This document shows positions 24,648 through 33,760 of a stretch of 64,000 bases of DNA, in pieces. The stretch is from Streptomyces hygroscopicus subsp. hygroscopicus (lineage in GTDB: Bacteria > Actinomycetota > Actinomycetes > Streptomycetales > Streptomycetaceae). The stretch covers positions 46,875 through 110,874 of the forward strand of contig NZ_BBOX01000009.1 of the NCBI RefSeq assembly GCF_001553455.1, read 5' to 3'. The first letter of the stretch is position 1. The number at the start of each line of letters is the position of its first letter. The translations under genes and the position numbers were made by a program. Under the pieces are notes generated by a model, which had not been told where the DNA came from, searched no databases, and saw nothing but the letters and a program-made list of their open reading frames with translations.

Positions 24648-26039
24648 GTGAACAGCGTTCTGCAGAACCTTCTCGATGTCTTCCGCGAACCCTCCGTCAT
24701 CGTCGGCCTGATCGCCCTCCTGGGCCTTGTGCTGCAACGCAAGTCCCTCTCCGACACCATCAAGGGGACGACCAAGGCATTCGTCGGCTTCCTCGTCCTG
24801 GCGGCGGGCGCCGGAGTGGTCTCCGATGCCCTGACTCCGTTCGGCGACATGTTCCAGCACGCCTTCGGGGTCCAGGGCGTCGTGCCCAACAACGAGGCCA
24901 TCGTCGGCAAGGTCCTCACCGACTACGGATCCCAGGCCGCGCTGATCTTCTTCTTCGGCATGGTGGTGAACGTGCTCCTGGCGCGGTTCACCCGGTTCAA
25001 GTTCATCTACATGTCCGGGCATGTCGCCCTGTACCTGGCGGCGATGATCGCCGTGATTCTCATCGCCAACGGCTTCAGCTCCTGGCAGGCCGTCCTCTGG
25101 GGCGCTCTCGCCCAGGGCCTGATCACAACCCTCTCGCCCGCCCTCGTCCAGCCCTGGATGCGCCAGGCCACCAAGAACGACAACGTGGCGCTCGGCCACA
25201 CGGGCAACTTCGGCATCGCCACCAGCGGTCTGGTGGGCAAGCTCTTCGGCAACCCCGAGAAGTCCACGGAAGACCTGAAGATCCCCAAGGGGCTCGGCTT
25301 CCTGCGGGACACCACCGTCGTCATCGCCAGCTCCATGGGCGTCATCTATCTGCTCGTCACCCTGGTGGCCGGGCAGGGCTACGTCGAGGACAAGCTGAGC
25401 AACGGCCAGTGGTATCTGCTGTGGGCCGTGATGCAGGCCGGTAAGTTCGCCGCCGGCGTGTTCATCATCCTGGCCGGTGTCCGAGTCGTCCTGGCCGAGA
25501 TCATCCCCGCCTTCAAGGGCATCTCCGAGAAGCTGGTCCCCAACGCCCGGCCCGCCCTCGACGTCCCGATCGTCTTCACCTTCGCCCCGAACGCCGTGCT
25601 GATCGGCTTCCTGTCCAGCTTCGTGGGGGGACTCATCGGGATGGGCGTCCTCGTCGCCGTCGGGGGCACGATCATCATCCCCGGCATCGTCGCCCACTTC
25701 ATGACCGGCGCGGCCTCCGGCGTCCTCGGCAACGCGACCGGCGGACGGCGCGGCGCGGTACTCGGCGCCATGGTCAACGGCCTCCTGATCACGTTCCTCC
25801 CGCTGCTCGTCCTGCCCTTCCTCGGTGACGTCGGACTGCAGAACTCCACCTTCTCGGACGCCGACTTCGGCGTCTCCGGGCTGCTGCTCGGCGGGGCCGT
25901 CCGCATCAGCCACGCCGCCGTCATCGGCCTGATCGTCTGCGCGCTGGCCGCCGTCTTCGTCGGCAGCGCCCTCACCGGCCGCCGGCGGGCCGGCGAGGAA
26001 GAAGCCGCCACGGCCGGTGAGCGGCAGCCTACCGCCTGA
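24648..26039 (+). CDS. PTS EIIC, ascorbate-type (UlaA/SgaT family)
   Basis: A 463-aa membrane permease with about 11-12 hydrophobic segments. It contains VVPNNEAIVGKVLTDYG, KNDNVALGHTGNFGIA and NARPALDVPIVFTFAPNAV, typical of the UlaA/SgaT family. The start is GTG at 24648 with GAGAGG upstream. It would import L-ascorbate or a related sugar acid/pentitol with phosphorylation. With EIIA, EIIB, HPr and transketolase it makes a complete uptake route, but no UlaD-F or UlaG catabolic enzymes are present, so the true substrate may differ. A terminator hairpin follows. Confidence 0.92.
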   Translation: MNSVLQNLLDVFREPSVIVGLIALLGLVLQRKSLSDTIKGTTKAFVGFLVLAAGAGVVSDALTPFGDMFQHAFGVQGVVPNNEAIVGKVLTDYGSQAALIFFFGMVVNVLLARFTRFKFIYMSGHVALYLAAMIAVILIANGFSSWQAVLWGALAQGLITTLSPALVQPWMRQATKNDNVALGHTGNFGIATSGLVGKLFGNPEKSTEDLKIPKGLGFLRDTTVVIASSMGVIYLLVTLVAGQGYVEDKLSNGQWYLLWAVMQAGKFAAGVFIILAGVRVVLAEIIPAFKGISEKLVPNARPALDVPIVFTFAPNAVLIGFLSSFVGGLIGMGVLVAVGGTIIIPGIVAHFMTGAASGVLGNATGGRRGAVLGAMVNGLLITFLPLLVLPFLGDVGLQNSTFSDADFGVSGLLLGGAVRISHAAVIGLIVCALAAVFVGSALTGRRRAGEEEAATAGERQPTA

Positions 26040-26053
26040 ACCACCCGCCCCGG

Positions 26054-26080
26054 CGCGGCCCGGCACCCCACCGGGCCGCG
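26054..26080 (+). terminator. Intrinsic terminator-like hairpin after EIIC
   Basis: CGCGGCCCGG-caccccA-CCGGGCCGCG: perfect 10-bp arms with a 7-nt loop, 15 nt after the EIIC stop. As is common in high-GC actinobacteria there is no clear T-run. Confidence 0.7.
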
Positions 26081-26249
26081 TCGTCGGGTACCGGCACCCC
26101 ACGCCGTGGCGCCCCGCCGCCGAGGGGTCTCGGCGTGGGTGGGGGGCGCGGGCTGCCGGTCGTCCGGAACTCGCCGGGAGGGGCGGTCGCTGGGGTGACG
26201 GGATACGCGCGGCCCTCACCAGGCGGCCGCCGCTCGTTCGGTGGCACCG

Positions 26250-26610
26250 GATCCGGCCACCGCGGCGCGGCCCCGGGCCGGTGAACGCCGGACACGGACC
26301 CGCGTGGGCACTATCGTCCTGCGCCATGGGGACCACTGGCACCACGCAGCTCTTGGTGGTCCCCCCGAGAGGACCGGGTACCGGAGACACTGGGCGATCT
26401 GGTGCGGGCCGTCGGCTTCGTGATGCAGCCCGAGCACCACGTCGACCTGCGTCCGGCGGCCGAGCGCTATCTGAGCCGGCACCTGAACGGCCACACCTGG
26501 CGCTACTTCGAGCGCCGGCGGCTCACCGGGCTCGGGCTGCCCGGCGCGGCCCCCGCGCGCCGTGTGCTCGTGCCACGCACCGCGACGGTGCGACGGACCG
26601 GCCTTCGGCG
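26250..26610 (+). pseudogene. Unknown gene, frameshifted
   Basis: Two frames join into one plausible protein: RVGTIVLRHGDHWHHAALGG in one, then after a shift near 26375 VPETLGDLVRAVGFVMQPEH, continuing HVDLRPAAERYLSRHLNGHT and WRYFERRRLTGLG. Both parts have balanced composition unlike the flanking spurious frames. I do not recognise the family. Read as a decayed gene of roughly 120 residues. Confidence 0.4.
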
Positions 26611-26654
26611 AGGTGGTCGGGGCCCACTTCCGCACGCTGCGCGCCGGACACGCC

Positions 26655-26850
26655 AAGGGCCGCCGGCCGTCTGGACGGCTACTACGAGGCCGACCTCCGG
26701 CCGTGGGACCACGCGGCCGGAGCGCTGATCGCCCAGGAGGCGGGCACGTGGGTGGGGGGTGCCCCCGGGGCACAACCCGGCGGCGCGCTGACGCTCGCCT
26801 GCGCGCCCGCCCTCGCCGACAGGCTGCGCGCGCTGGTCGGTGCGGAGTGA
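26655..26850 (+). pseudogene. Inositol-monophosphatase-family C-terminal remnant
   Basis: AAGRLDGYYEADLRPWDHAAGALIAQEAG followed by GALTLACAPALADRLRALVG and a TGA at 26848-26850 is the C-terminal end of IMPase-family phosphatases (quoted in part; the WDxAAG metal-site Asp is kept). The upstream catalytic domain with the GxEE and DPxDGT motifs is absent. A gene fragment. Confidence 0.6.
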
Positions 26851-26955
26851 CGGCGCCGCAGGAGCCCGCGGCGGTGGCCGCGCGACGCCGCGAGTCCGTG
26901 CCGGGGGCGGAAAACCAGTGGCGCGCGACGGAGGACGACCGCACCGTGGCCGGCG

Positions 26956-28296
26956 ATGGCTGATCCCCTCCGCGACAACGACCAGGGCGGCACTCCGGGC
27001 CGGGCCCAGGCCGAGGCGCGGCGCTCCGACACCTCGGCAGGTCCGGACTCCGGTGGTGGCCGGGCCCGGCGCACGGGCTTCCGCCTCCTCGTCGGTTCGC
27101 ACGTGCTCAACGAGACGGGGGCCGCGGCGACGCTCGTGGTGCTGCCGCTGACCGCGGTCCTGGCCCTGGACGCGTCGGCCTGGCAGACGGCCCTGATCGA
27201 GAGCGCCTACTTCGCCGCCTATCTGGTCCTCGGACTGCCCGCCGGGGCGCTGGTCGAGCGGATGCGCCTGCGCCGCGTCATGATCGCCGCCGACGTGACC
27301 CGATGCGTGGCCCTGGCATCGCTGCCGCTCGCCTGGGCGGGCGATGTGCTGTCCCTGCCGATGATCTACGGGGCGGCGCTGCTGCTCGGCGGCGCGCAAC
27401 TGTTCGGCGACATCGCCGACCACAGCTACCTGCCGCACCTGGTCAGCGACGACCGTCTGGTCCAGGGCAACAGTACGCTCCAATTGGTGCGGTCCGGAGC
27501 GGAGCTGGGCGGGCCCGGACTCGGCGGGCTGTCCGTGCAGGGGCTCGGCGCGTACTGGGCGCTGGCGGCGAACGCCGTCGCCTCGGCCGTCTCGGCCGTG
27601 CTGCTGTGGCGCATCGCGGTGCCCGAGCCGAAGCCGCCCAAGCCGCCGCATGGCCTGGTCCGACAGACCTGGGAAGGACTGCGCTTCGTCCGCGACCACA
27701 AGGTGCTGCGCGCGTTCGCGCTGTCGGCCGGGCTGAACAACTTCGTCTTCTCCGGGGCGTTCGCGCTGAACGTGGTGTTCCTGAGCAAGGTCGTCGCCGT
27801 TCCGCCCGGCCTGGTCGGAGTGCTTCTCGCGTCCGGCGCGGTGGGCGCGCTGACCGGAGCCTGGTTGACGCCCCGCCTGGCCCGGCGCTTCGGGGACGCC
27901 CGGACCGCCGTGCTCGCGGTGCCCGCGGCGGCCCCGTTCCTCTTGCTGACTCCGCTGACCGACGACGGCTGGAGGATCGCGCTCTTCCCCCTCTCGCACA
28001 TCGCCATCAGCGTCGGCGTCACGGCTTTCAACATCCTCCAGGTCACCTACCGCCAGCGGGCCTGTCCGGCGGGCATGCTCAGCCGGGTGTCGGCGATCTT
28101 CCGTTTCGCGGTATGGGGCGTGGCCCCCCTCGGTGCCATGGCCGGTGGCGCGCTCGCGGCACATCTGGGGGTCCGCACGGCGCTGTGGGTGCTGGCCGGG
28201 GCGCTGATCGCGGTGGCACCGCTGCTGGTCTGCTCCCCGCTGCGCGGCACGCGGAACTTCGACGTCAACTTTCCCGCGGGGGACACCAGTTGCTAG
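26956..28296 (+). CDS. MFS exporter (MFS_3 / enterobactin-exporter-like)
   Basis: A 446-aa protein with a disordered 40-residue N-terminus and about 12 membrane segments. GLPAGALVERMRLRRVMIAAD is the motif A region. LTPRLARRFG is the repeat in the second half. The DGIADHSYLPHLV-like segment (FGDIADHSYLPHLVSDDRL) is typical of actinobacterial MFS_3 transporters. Substrate unknown; the APH-family kinase 9 bp downstream suggests a joint drug-resistance unit. Confidence 0.85.
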   Translation: MADPLRDNDQGGTPGRAQAEARRSDTSAGPDSGGGRARRTGFRLLVGSHVLNETGAAATLVVLPLTAVLALDASAWQTALIESAYFAAYLVLGLPAGALVERMRLRRVMIAADVTRCVALASLPLAWAGDVLSLPMIYGAALLLGGAQLFGDIADHSYLPHLVSDDRLVQGNSTLQLVRSGAELGGPGLGGLSVQGLGAYWALAANAVASAVSAVLLWRIAVPEPKPPKPPHGLVRQTWEGLRFVRDHKVLRAFALSAGLNNFVFSGAFALNVVFLSKVVAVPPGLVGVLLASGAVGALTGAWLTPRLARRFGDARTAVLAVPAAAPFLLLTPLTDDGWRIALFPLSHIAISVGVTAFNILQVTYRQRACPAGMLSRVSAIFRFAVWGVAPLGAMAGGALAAHLGVRTALWVLAGALIAVAPLLVCSPLRGTRNFDVNFPAGDTSC

Positions 28297-28305
28297 CGTG
28301 GAGCT

Positions 28306-29319
28306 ATGCAGAATCTTCCGGAAGAATTCAATGAAGAACGCTTATGGGATGCTTTAAGAGGATTTCGCGTGCCTCCCTCGAGCGTCTCCTACGCCCCGGT
28401 CGGCTTCGGGGACTACCACTGGCAGGTCATCGACGAGGACGGCAGGCCGTGGTTCGCCACCGTCTCCGATCTCGAGCACAAGGAGTACTGCGGACGGGGC
28501 GCCGCAGCGGCGCTGGAGGGCCTGCGGCGGGCCATGGAGACCGCGCGAACCCTGCGCGAGCGCGACGGACTGCGGTTCGTCGTCGCGCCCGTACCCGCGG
28601 CCGACGGCAGGACGGTCGTCGCCCTGGACGCGCGGTACGCCCTCGCGGTGTTCCCCCATGTGCCGGGCCGCCCGGGTCAGTTCGGGCAGCGCCTTTCGGA
28701 GGCCGAGCGCGACCAGGTGCTGGAACTCCTGGCGGATCTGCACGGCCGGACGCCGCCGGAGACCACTCCGCCGACCACCCTGGAGCCCGCCGGGCTCAGT
28801 GGTGTCCACGAGGCGCTGGGCGAGCTGGACGCCGTGTGGTCGGGCGGCCCGTTCGCCGAGCCCGCCCGGGAGCTGCTGGCCGAGCACGCCGCGACGATCC
28901 GCGCCCGCTGCGCGGAGTTCGCCGAGCTGACCGATGAGGTACGGCGCCGTGGGGCACCCCTCGTCGTCACGCATGGCGAGCCGCATCCGGGCAACCTCAT
29001 CCTGGGCGAGGACGGTTACCGGCTGGTCGACTGGGACACGGTGGGGCTCGCCCCGCCTGAGCGCGACCTGTCCCTCATCTCCGCCGACCCCTCGGAACTG
29101 GCGCGCTACACCGAACTCACCGGCCGCACACCGGACCCGGCCGGGCTCGCGCTGTACCGACTGCGGTGGAGCCTGCTGGACGTCGCCGAGTTCGTGGAGT
29201 GGTTCCGGGGCGAGCACGACCGCTCCGAGGACACCGAGACCGCCTGGAAGGGGTTCACCGAGACGCTCGGTCAGCTCGCGGACGGTGCGTCCGGTGCGGC
29301 AGCACGCCCTGGGGAGTAG
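28306..29319 (+). CDS. Aminoglycoside phosphotransferase (APH)-family kinase
   Basis: A 337-aa protein with the APH catalytic signature: VVTHGEPHPGNLILGEDG (Brenner motif with catalytic residue replaced HGEPHPGN, where classical APHs have HGDxxxxN) and YRLVDWDTVGLAPPERDLSLI (DWD metal motif). The Asp-to-Glu change in HGD is seen in some relatives. It follows the MFS gene at 9 bp spacing. It might phosphorylate a drug, a sugar or a small metabolite; the sequence does not say which. Confidence 0.85.
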   Translation: MQNLPEEFNEERLWDALRGFRVPPSSVSYAPVGFGDYHWQVIDEDGRPWFATVSDLEHKEYCGRGAAAALEGLRRAMETARTLRERDGLRFVVAPVPAADGRTVVALDARYALAVFPHVPGRPGQFGQRLSEAERDQVLELLADLHGRTPPETTPPTTLEPAGLSGVHEALGELDAVWSGGPFAEPARELLAEHAATIRARCAEFAELTDEVRRRGAPLVVTHGEPHPGNLILGEDGYRLVDWDTVGLAPPERDLSLISADPSELARYTELTGRTPDPAGLALYRLRWSLLDVAEFVEWFRGEHDRSEDTETAWKGFTETLGQLADGASGAAARPGE

Positions 29320-29907
29320 GCGGCGCTGCCGACGGCACGTGGAGTGGTGGGCGGTGACGCGTTCCCGGTGCTCGCCGTCCTCACGCAGGGCGTGGTCCTC
29401 GAAGCAACAGGACGGCGTCCGCCATGGGGGTGGTAGCCCACCCCGCGACGGCCCGGCTCGGCCCGTTCCCCCTCCAGTCGGCTCGTCCCCCTCTCCAGCG
29501 CCGTACGGACCACCGCCGCGGGCCGGGGTGGGGCACGGGACCGGTTTGATCGGCCTGGCCCTGAGGCGCTCGTCCTGGATCTCGACTCCTACGAAGGCCA
29601 CGTCCACGTTGCTTTCCTTGATCCTCTCGAGCAGCCCCGCGGTTCCCCGCTGTGACGTCTCGGTCATCTTGGGCTGCCGTCCGGAGAAGACCCGGCGCGA
29701 CGGGGCCTGAAGCCCGGCAGCCGCGCCCGTGAACGCGGTCATGAGCCCGGCAGCGCGGGCTCCCAAGACCCGGTGGACGAGCGAAACGTCCCCCGCTGCC
29801 TCCGCCTTCGGCGGCAACGCGGCGAGGGGGACGAGGCGAGGGGGCGCGGCGGCGAGGGGGCGAAAACCCATTCGCCGGTGACCGCTGGTTCTTGGCAGTC
29901 TGGGGTC
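29320..29907. other. 588 bp between genes; one possible minus-strand remnant
   Basis: No intact gene is supported. On the minus strand an ATG at 29665-29667 opens a peptide MTETSQRGTAGLLERIKESN followed by VDVAFVGVEIQDERLRARP that looks protein-like, but then it runs into proline/glycine-rich sequence with no proper end. I treat it as a possible remnant. The right end carries the promoter region of the PhyH-type gene. Confidence 0.4.
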
Positions 29908-30678
29908 ATGTTGACGGACGACCAGGTCAACCGGTTCATCGAGGACGGTTTCGTCAAGGTCGAGCAGGCGTTTCCCGAGGAGGTGGCGGCTGAGTGCCGG
30001 GCGATCCTGTGGAGGGACACCGGATGCGATCCCGACGACCCGGTCACCTGGACCAGGCCGGTGATCAGGATCAACGGCCATACGGAAGAACCGTTCCGGG
30101 TGGCCGCCAACAGCCCTCGGCTGACCGCGGCATTCGACCGGCTGGTCGGGCCGGGTCGCTGGACGCCACGCGGCGGGCTCGGCACGTTTCCGATCCGGTT
30201 TCCCAGCGCCCAGCCGCCCGGCGACGACGGATGGCACCTCGACGCGAGCTTCCAGGGCGACGCCGACCCGGCCGACTGCTTCAGCTACCGCGTCAACGTG
30301 GCCTCCAAGGGACGGGCCCTGCTCATGCTCTTTCTCTTCTCCGAGATCGGCGAGAACGAAGCGCCCACCCGCATCCGGGTCGGTTCGCACCTCGACGTGG
30401 CACCCCTGCTGGCGCCGTACGGCGAGCACGGCCTGACGATGTTGGACATCTCGACGCGGGCCGTACCGGCGACCGAGCACCGTGCGGTCACCTTCGCCAC
30501 TGGCCGGCCCGGTGATGTCTACCTGTGCCACCCGTTTGTGGTACACGCCGCTCAACCGCACCACGGCACACGGCCGCGGTTCCTCGCCCAGCCGCCCTTG
30601 GACCCGGCCGAGCCGTACGACGTGGACCACGGGATCTCGCCGGTCGAGCAGGCGATCCGGCGCGGCCTGGGCCGGTAG
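29908..30678 (+). CDS. Phytanoyl-CoA dioxygenase (PhyH)-family Fe/2-oxoglutarate enzyme
   Basis: A 256-aa protein. WHLDASF gives the HxD iron ligands (His110, Asp112) and HPFVVHAAQ the distal His near 213; the 2-oxoglutarate-binding Arg follows in TRPRF. MLTDDQVNRFIEDGFVKV is the usual PhyH N-terminus, so I place the start at 29908 rather than earlier in-frame ATGs. These enzymes hydroxylate small molecules. The neighbours give no hint of the substrate. Confidence 0.88.
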   Translation: MLTDDQVNRFIEDGFVKVEQAFPEEVAAECRAILWRDTGCDPDDPVTWTRPVIRINGHTEEPFRVAANSPRLTAAFDRLVGPGRWTPRGGLGTFPIRFPSAQPPGDDGWHLDASFQGDADPADCFSYRVNVASKGRALLMLFLFSEIGENEAPTRIRVGSHLDVAPLLAPYGEHGLTMLDISTRAVPATEHRAVTFATGRPGDVYLCHPFVVHAAQPHHGTRPRFLAQPPLDPAEPYDVDHGISPVEQAIRRGLGR

Positions 30679-30969
30679 GCACGGCTGCGTCTGGGGCGGT
30701 TCGTGTGCCAAGGGGGGAGCACCCAAGGCCTCCGCCCGTCCGCTGTTTTCCGGCGGGGCCCGCGGAGCGCCGCGCTTTCGGGTGGTTCGCCGGCGTTCTG
30801 ATGGCCGGGGTGGCCGCTTGGCGGGCAGCGTGTCGGTCGCCGTCCACAACGGGGCCAGGAACTGCCGCACCTCGGCCCCTCACCTGCCGGGAACCCAACG
30901 GATGGATCCACCGCCGCATGGGGAGCAACAAGGGCGGCAGATCGCTACACAGGGGAGGGGCGAGAAGAC

Positions 30970-31548
30970 ATGGGGACAGCGCTGCTGGGGGTAGTCGCCA
31001 CACTGGTCGCCGCGGTCGTGGTCACGGGCCTGGTACGCGCCGGGCGACGCGAAGCACAGGCCGAGAAAACACGGCTCGCCGAAGAAGAGCGGCGGCAGGC
31101 CCGCCGATCGCTGGACGTGGTCTGGGCCATGGACGATCGCGAGTTCGAGGAGTACGTCGCTGAGCTGTGCCGTCGCGACGGCTGCACCCGCGTGAAGCGA
31201 GTCGGTGGCGCCGGCGACCTGGGCGCCGACGTGATCGGCTGGTTGCCCGACGGGCGGAAGATCGTCATTCAGTGCAAGCGTTATGCGAAGCATCGCACGG
31301 TCGGCAGCCGCGACATCCAGACGTTCAACGGCACCGCACGCGCCGAACACGGCGCCGACGTCCCCCTCTTCGTCGCCTCCTGCGTCTTCACCGGCCCCGC
31401 CCGCACCTTCGCCGCCCGGCAGCACCTGACGCTCATCGACGTCAACCTGCTCGGCTTCTGGAACAGCGGCACCACACTGACCTCGTTGCTGGACCTGGAC
31501 ATCGGCCGCTCCGGCACCAACCGCCGGCTGCGCCCGGACCACGACTGA
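30970..31548 (+). CDS. Membrane-anchored Mrr-like restriction-endonuclease-fold protein
   Basis: A 192-aa protein. Residues 4-24 form one transmembrane helix, then a charged linker (EAQAEKTRLAEEERRQARR), then an Mrr_cat-type nuclease domain: MDDREFEEYVAELCRRDG, GGAGDLGADVIGW (catalytic Asp) and KIVIQCKRYAK (Q-x-K). The residues for a D-(E/Q)xK nuclease are intact. Homologues are common in Streptomyces; whether they restrict DNA is uncertain. No methylase is nearby. A hairpin terminator follows. Confidence 0.85.
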   Translation: MGTALLGVVATLVAAVVVTGLVRAGRREAQAEKTRLAEEERRQARRSLDVVWAMDDREFEEYVAELCRRDGCTRVKRVGGAGDLGADVIGWLPDGRKIVIQCKRYAKHRTVGSRDIQTFNGTARAEHGADVPLFVASCVFTGPARTFAARQHLTLIDVNLLGFWNSGTTLTSLLDLDIGRSGTNRRLRPDHD

Positions 31549-31562
31549 GAAGCGGCCTCGGG

Positions 31563-31585
31563 GCTGTGCGGCATCGCCGCACAGC
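31563..31585 (+). terminator. Terminator-like hairpin
   Basis: GCTGTGCGG-CATCG-CCGCACAGC: perfect 9-bp arms, 5-nt loop, 14 nt after the nuclease-fold gene and 80 bp from the convergent gene's stop. May serve both directions. Confidence 0.7.
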
Positions 31586-31665
31586 ACGGCGATGCCAGGT
31601 CGTCCCCGCAGTCAGGCGGGAACGACCCGGGGCGAGGCGGTGTGCCACAGTCTTTCGCCGGCGCT

Positions 31666-32226
31666 TCAGATGGCCAGTGCCACCAGGAAGCGGGAGACCA
31701 TGTTGTAGGCCGCGACCGTGGCAACCGCTTCCACTGTTTTCGTCTCACCGAACAGGCGCTTCAGTCCGTCGATGACTTCAGCGTCAACTTCGACTCGGTT
31801 CGTTGACTGGTCGGTGAGCGTGATAAGGGCGCGCTCCTCTTCGTTGAAGATGTCGCTGCCTCCGCTCTGTTCCTTCAGGGCTTCGCACTTCTCTTCTGTG
31901 CCACCTGCCCGCAGGTACGCCGGGTAATGCACGCCCCATTCGAAGTCCGCATGGTTCAGAACGGCAACCCGCAGCATGATCAGTTCTCGGTACTCCAGCT
32001 CCAGGCTGAATTCGGCGCGGACCCGGCCCAGTAGCCCGTTCCAGCCAGTTGCGAGCGGGATGCTTCTCAGCAATACCCGGTCAATGCCGATCAGTTGGCC
32101 GTTGGGCCGACGGGCCCGCATACCCGCAAGCAACTCAGGCGGGGGAGGAGGGAAATCGCCGTCTTGCCACGGGGTGACTCGCACATCACTCACGCCGCGC
32201 TCCTTCATGTACTGCCGTTTCGCCAC
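31666..32226 (-). CDS. Carboxymuconolactone decarboxylase-family protein (AhpD-like)
   Basis: A 186-aa protein with the CMD fold pattern: EFSLELEYRELIMLRVAVLN, then HADFEWGVHYPAYLRAGGTEEK. The AhpD CxxC redox motif is absent, so peroxidase chemistry of that type is unlikely; relatives include gamma-carboxymuconolactone decarboxylases and uncharacterised oxidases. It lies upstream of no partner on its strand but clusters with the small ABM-like protein and LysR gene, all on the minus strand. Confidence 0.8.
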   Translation of the reverse strand: MAKRQYMKERGVSDVRVTPWQDGDFPPPPPELLAGMRARRPNGQLIGIDRVLLRSIPLATGWNGLLGRVRAEFSLELEYRELIMLRVAVLNHADFEWGVHYPAYLRAGGTEEKCEALKEQSGGSDIFNEEERALITLTDQSTNRVEVDAEVIDGLKRLFGETKTVEAVATVAAYNMVSRFLVALAI

Positions 32227-32332
32227 ACGATCGGGGTCGAAGACCGGGACTGTCCTGTCCCGTGCCGCGTTCTCGCCGCTGCGCCGGACGGAGCAGTCGA
32301 GACGTGCGGGGGCGGGGACGGTGTCGGGGACA

Positions 32333-32614
32333 TCAGACGGTGTCGTAGACGCGCACGTCGGGTTCTGTCCGCAGCAACGGCCGGAGTTCGCCCACGACGT
32401 CCTGGGTGAACAGCGTGCTGTCCAGGTATGCGCCGGCGTCCGCCGCGGACCGGAAGCCGTGGAGCACCTGCACGTCTTCGTCCCGGATCAGGAGTTCCTT
32501 GCTGGTGGCGCCGGCGACGGTGTCCAGGAACCGCTGCTTGTACTTCTCGTAGACGGCCGCCGCCGCAACACGGTTGGCCGGGTCCACGTGCAGTGTGATC
32601 TCAAGATAGGCCAT
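32333..32614 (-). CDS. Small ABM-like (ferredoxin-fold) protein
   Basis: A 93-aa protein (MAYLEITLHVDPANRVAAAA to DVRVYDTV). Length and alternating pattern suit the antibiotic-biosynthesis-monooxygenase / dimeric alpha-beta barrel superfamily. No cofactor motif is needed or seen. It lies 107 bp upstream of the CMD-family gene on the same strand and may work with it and with the alcohol dehydrogenase across the LysR gene. Confidence 0.6.
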   Translation of the reverse strand: MAYLEITLHVDPANRVAAAAVYEKYKQRFLDTVAGATSKELLIRDEDVQVLHGFRSAADAGAYLDSTLFTQDVVGELRPLLRTEPDVRVYDTV

Positions 32615-32745
32615 GGCTATGGCTGCCTTTCTGGCGTGTTTGACAATGCGCTGCGGGACTACCGCGGGAATACCGCCAAGCTAGGCACGCGCCGCAAGGT
32701 CCGGTAGGGGCGTCCACTGAATCGAGGCATAAGCGTCGAGTATGG

Positions 32746-33627
32746 CTAAGAGGATGCGCCGAGTGCCTTCGCCAGAAGGGTGAGGTCTGCGCGCAGCGCG
32801 GAGTCCGGGTGCCACACGGCCTCGAAGGAGATCTGCACCTCCCGGCCCCCGTTCAGCAAGGGGCGATGGGGGACATCCGGCGAGGTGAGCCTGGACTGGG
32901 GAATCATCGCCGAGCCCAGCCCGAGACCGGCCCATTCTTCCAGCACGCGATAGCTGGCCGCTTCCCCCGGATAGGTGCGCAACGGCACTTCGTGCGCCTG
33001 GAAGAGCTGGGTGGTGAACGTCGTCAGGCCGCACGCGTCCGGCACGAGGATGAACTGTTCGTCCGCGGCTTCGGCGAGTTCGAGCGCGGCATCGTCCCCG
33101 GCGGCCGGGCCGACGACGACGATGGGCTCCACATCGATGACCCGGTGCTCGAATCGCGGCATCGCCGTCACGGCAGGAATGAGGATGATGTCGAGCTGCC
33201 CGGCCCGCAGGCCGTCCCGCAGGTCCTGCATGTTCGCCTCGCGCAGCACGAGATCGCGGGGTGTGGGCAACTCGCGGACGGCGCTGAACGCCCGGGCCAC
33301 CAGCTGCGGGCCGATGAGCGGCGAGACGCCCATGAGGATCTTGTCCTCACTCGGTTCGGTCAGCCCTCTGGCCTCCGCCGCGACGGCGTCGAGTGCGGCC
33401 ACGGCACGCTCGATGAGAGGGAGCATGCGGATGCCGAAGGCGGTCTGGGTCACGCCGCGCGGCGACCGGTCGAAGAGCCTCTCCCCGAGCCGCTCCTCGA
33501 GTTTCGCGATCCCGTTGGACAAGGCCGGCTGAGTGACACCGTACGCCCGCGCCGCGGCGCTGAAGGATCGCGTCTCGGCGACCGCCTGCGCATAGCGCAG
33601 TCCCTCGACGTTCAGTCGTTCCGTCAT
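32746..33627 (-). CDS. LysR-family transcriptional regulator
   Basis: A 293-aa LysR protein. The N-terminal winged helix is FSAAARAYGVTQPALSNGIAKLEERLGERLFDR, followed by the linker helix and a periplasmic-binding-fold effector domain. ATG at 33625-33627; a GTG nine bases upstream is possible. It is divergent from the alcohol dehydrogenase at 33761. A TATC-N12-GATA dyad at 33638-33657 in the shared region is a candidate site. Confidence 0.92.
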   Translation of the reverse strand: MTERLNVEGLRYAQAVAETRSFSAAARAYGVTQPALSNGIAKLEERLGERLFDRSPRGVTQTAFGIRMLPLIERAVAALDAVAAEARGLTEPSEDKILMGVSPLIGPQLVARAFSAVRELPTPRDLVLREANMQDLRDGLRAGQLDIILIPAVTAMPRFEHRVIDVEPIVVVGPAAGDDAALELAEAADEQFILVPDACGLTTFTTQLFQAHEVPLRTYPGEAASYRVLEEWAGLGLGSAMIPQSRLTSPDVPHRPLLNGGREVQISFEAVWHPDSALRADLTLLAKALGASS

Positions 33628-33760
33628 AGCCACCACTTATCGCCCCATTCGCTGATATCACCTACCGTCCCCGCTCACCGGTGCCTACCGTGGGCCGCCT
33701 GGTGACCTCCTCATCACTCACCCTTATAACACTCGCAGCTGTTCATCCAGGAAGTGCACC

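Noticed and set aside
23615..26039. Galactitol PTS
   Set aside because: EIIC motifs match the UlaA/SgaT family, not GatC.
26328..26364. GGGGACCAC...GTGGTCCCC inverted repeat as terminator
   Set aside because: Lies inside the frameshifted coding remnant with a 19-nt loop; more likely coding-derived.
24645..26390. 581-codon minus-strand frame opposite EIIC
   Set aside because: Acidic, glutamine/aspartate/glycine-rich shadow of a membrane protein gene.
28354..30870. Very long open frame on the minus strand opposite the APH and PhyH genes
   Set aside because: It is the antisense of two well-supported genes, arginine/glycine-rich, with no family similarity; an effect of high GC.
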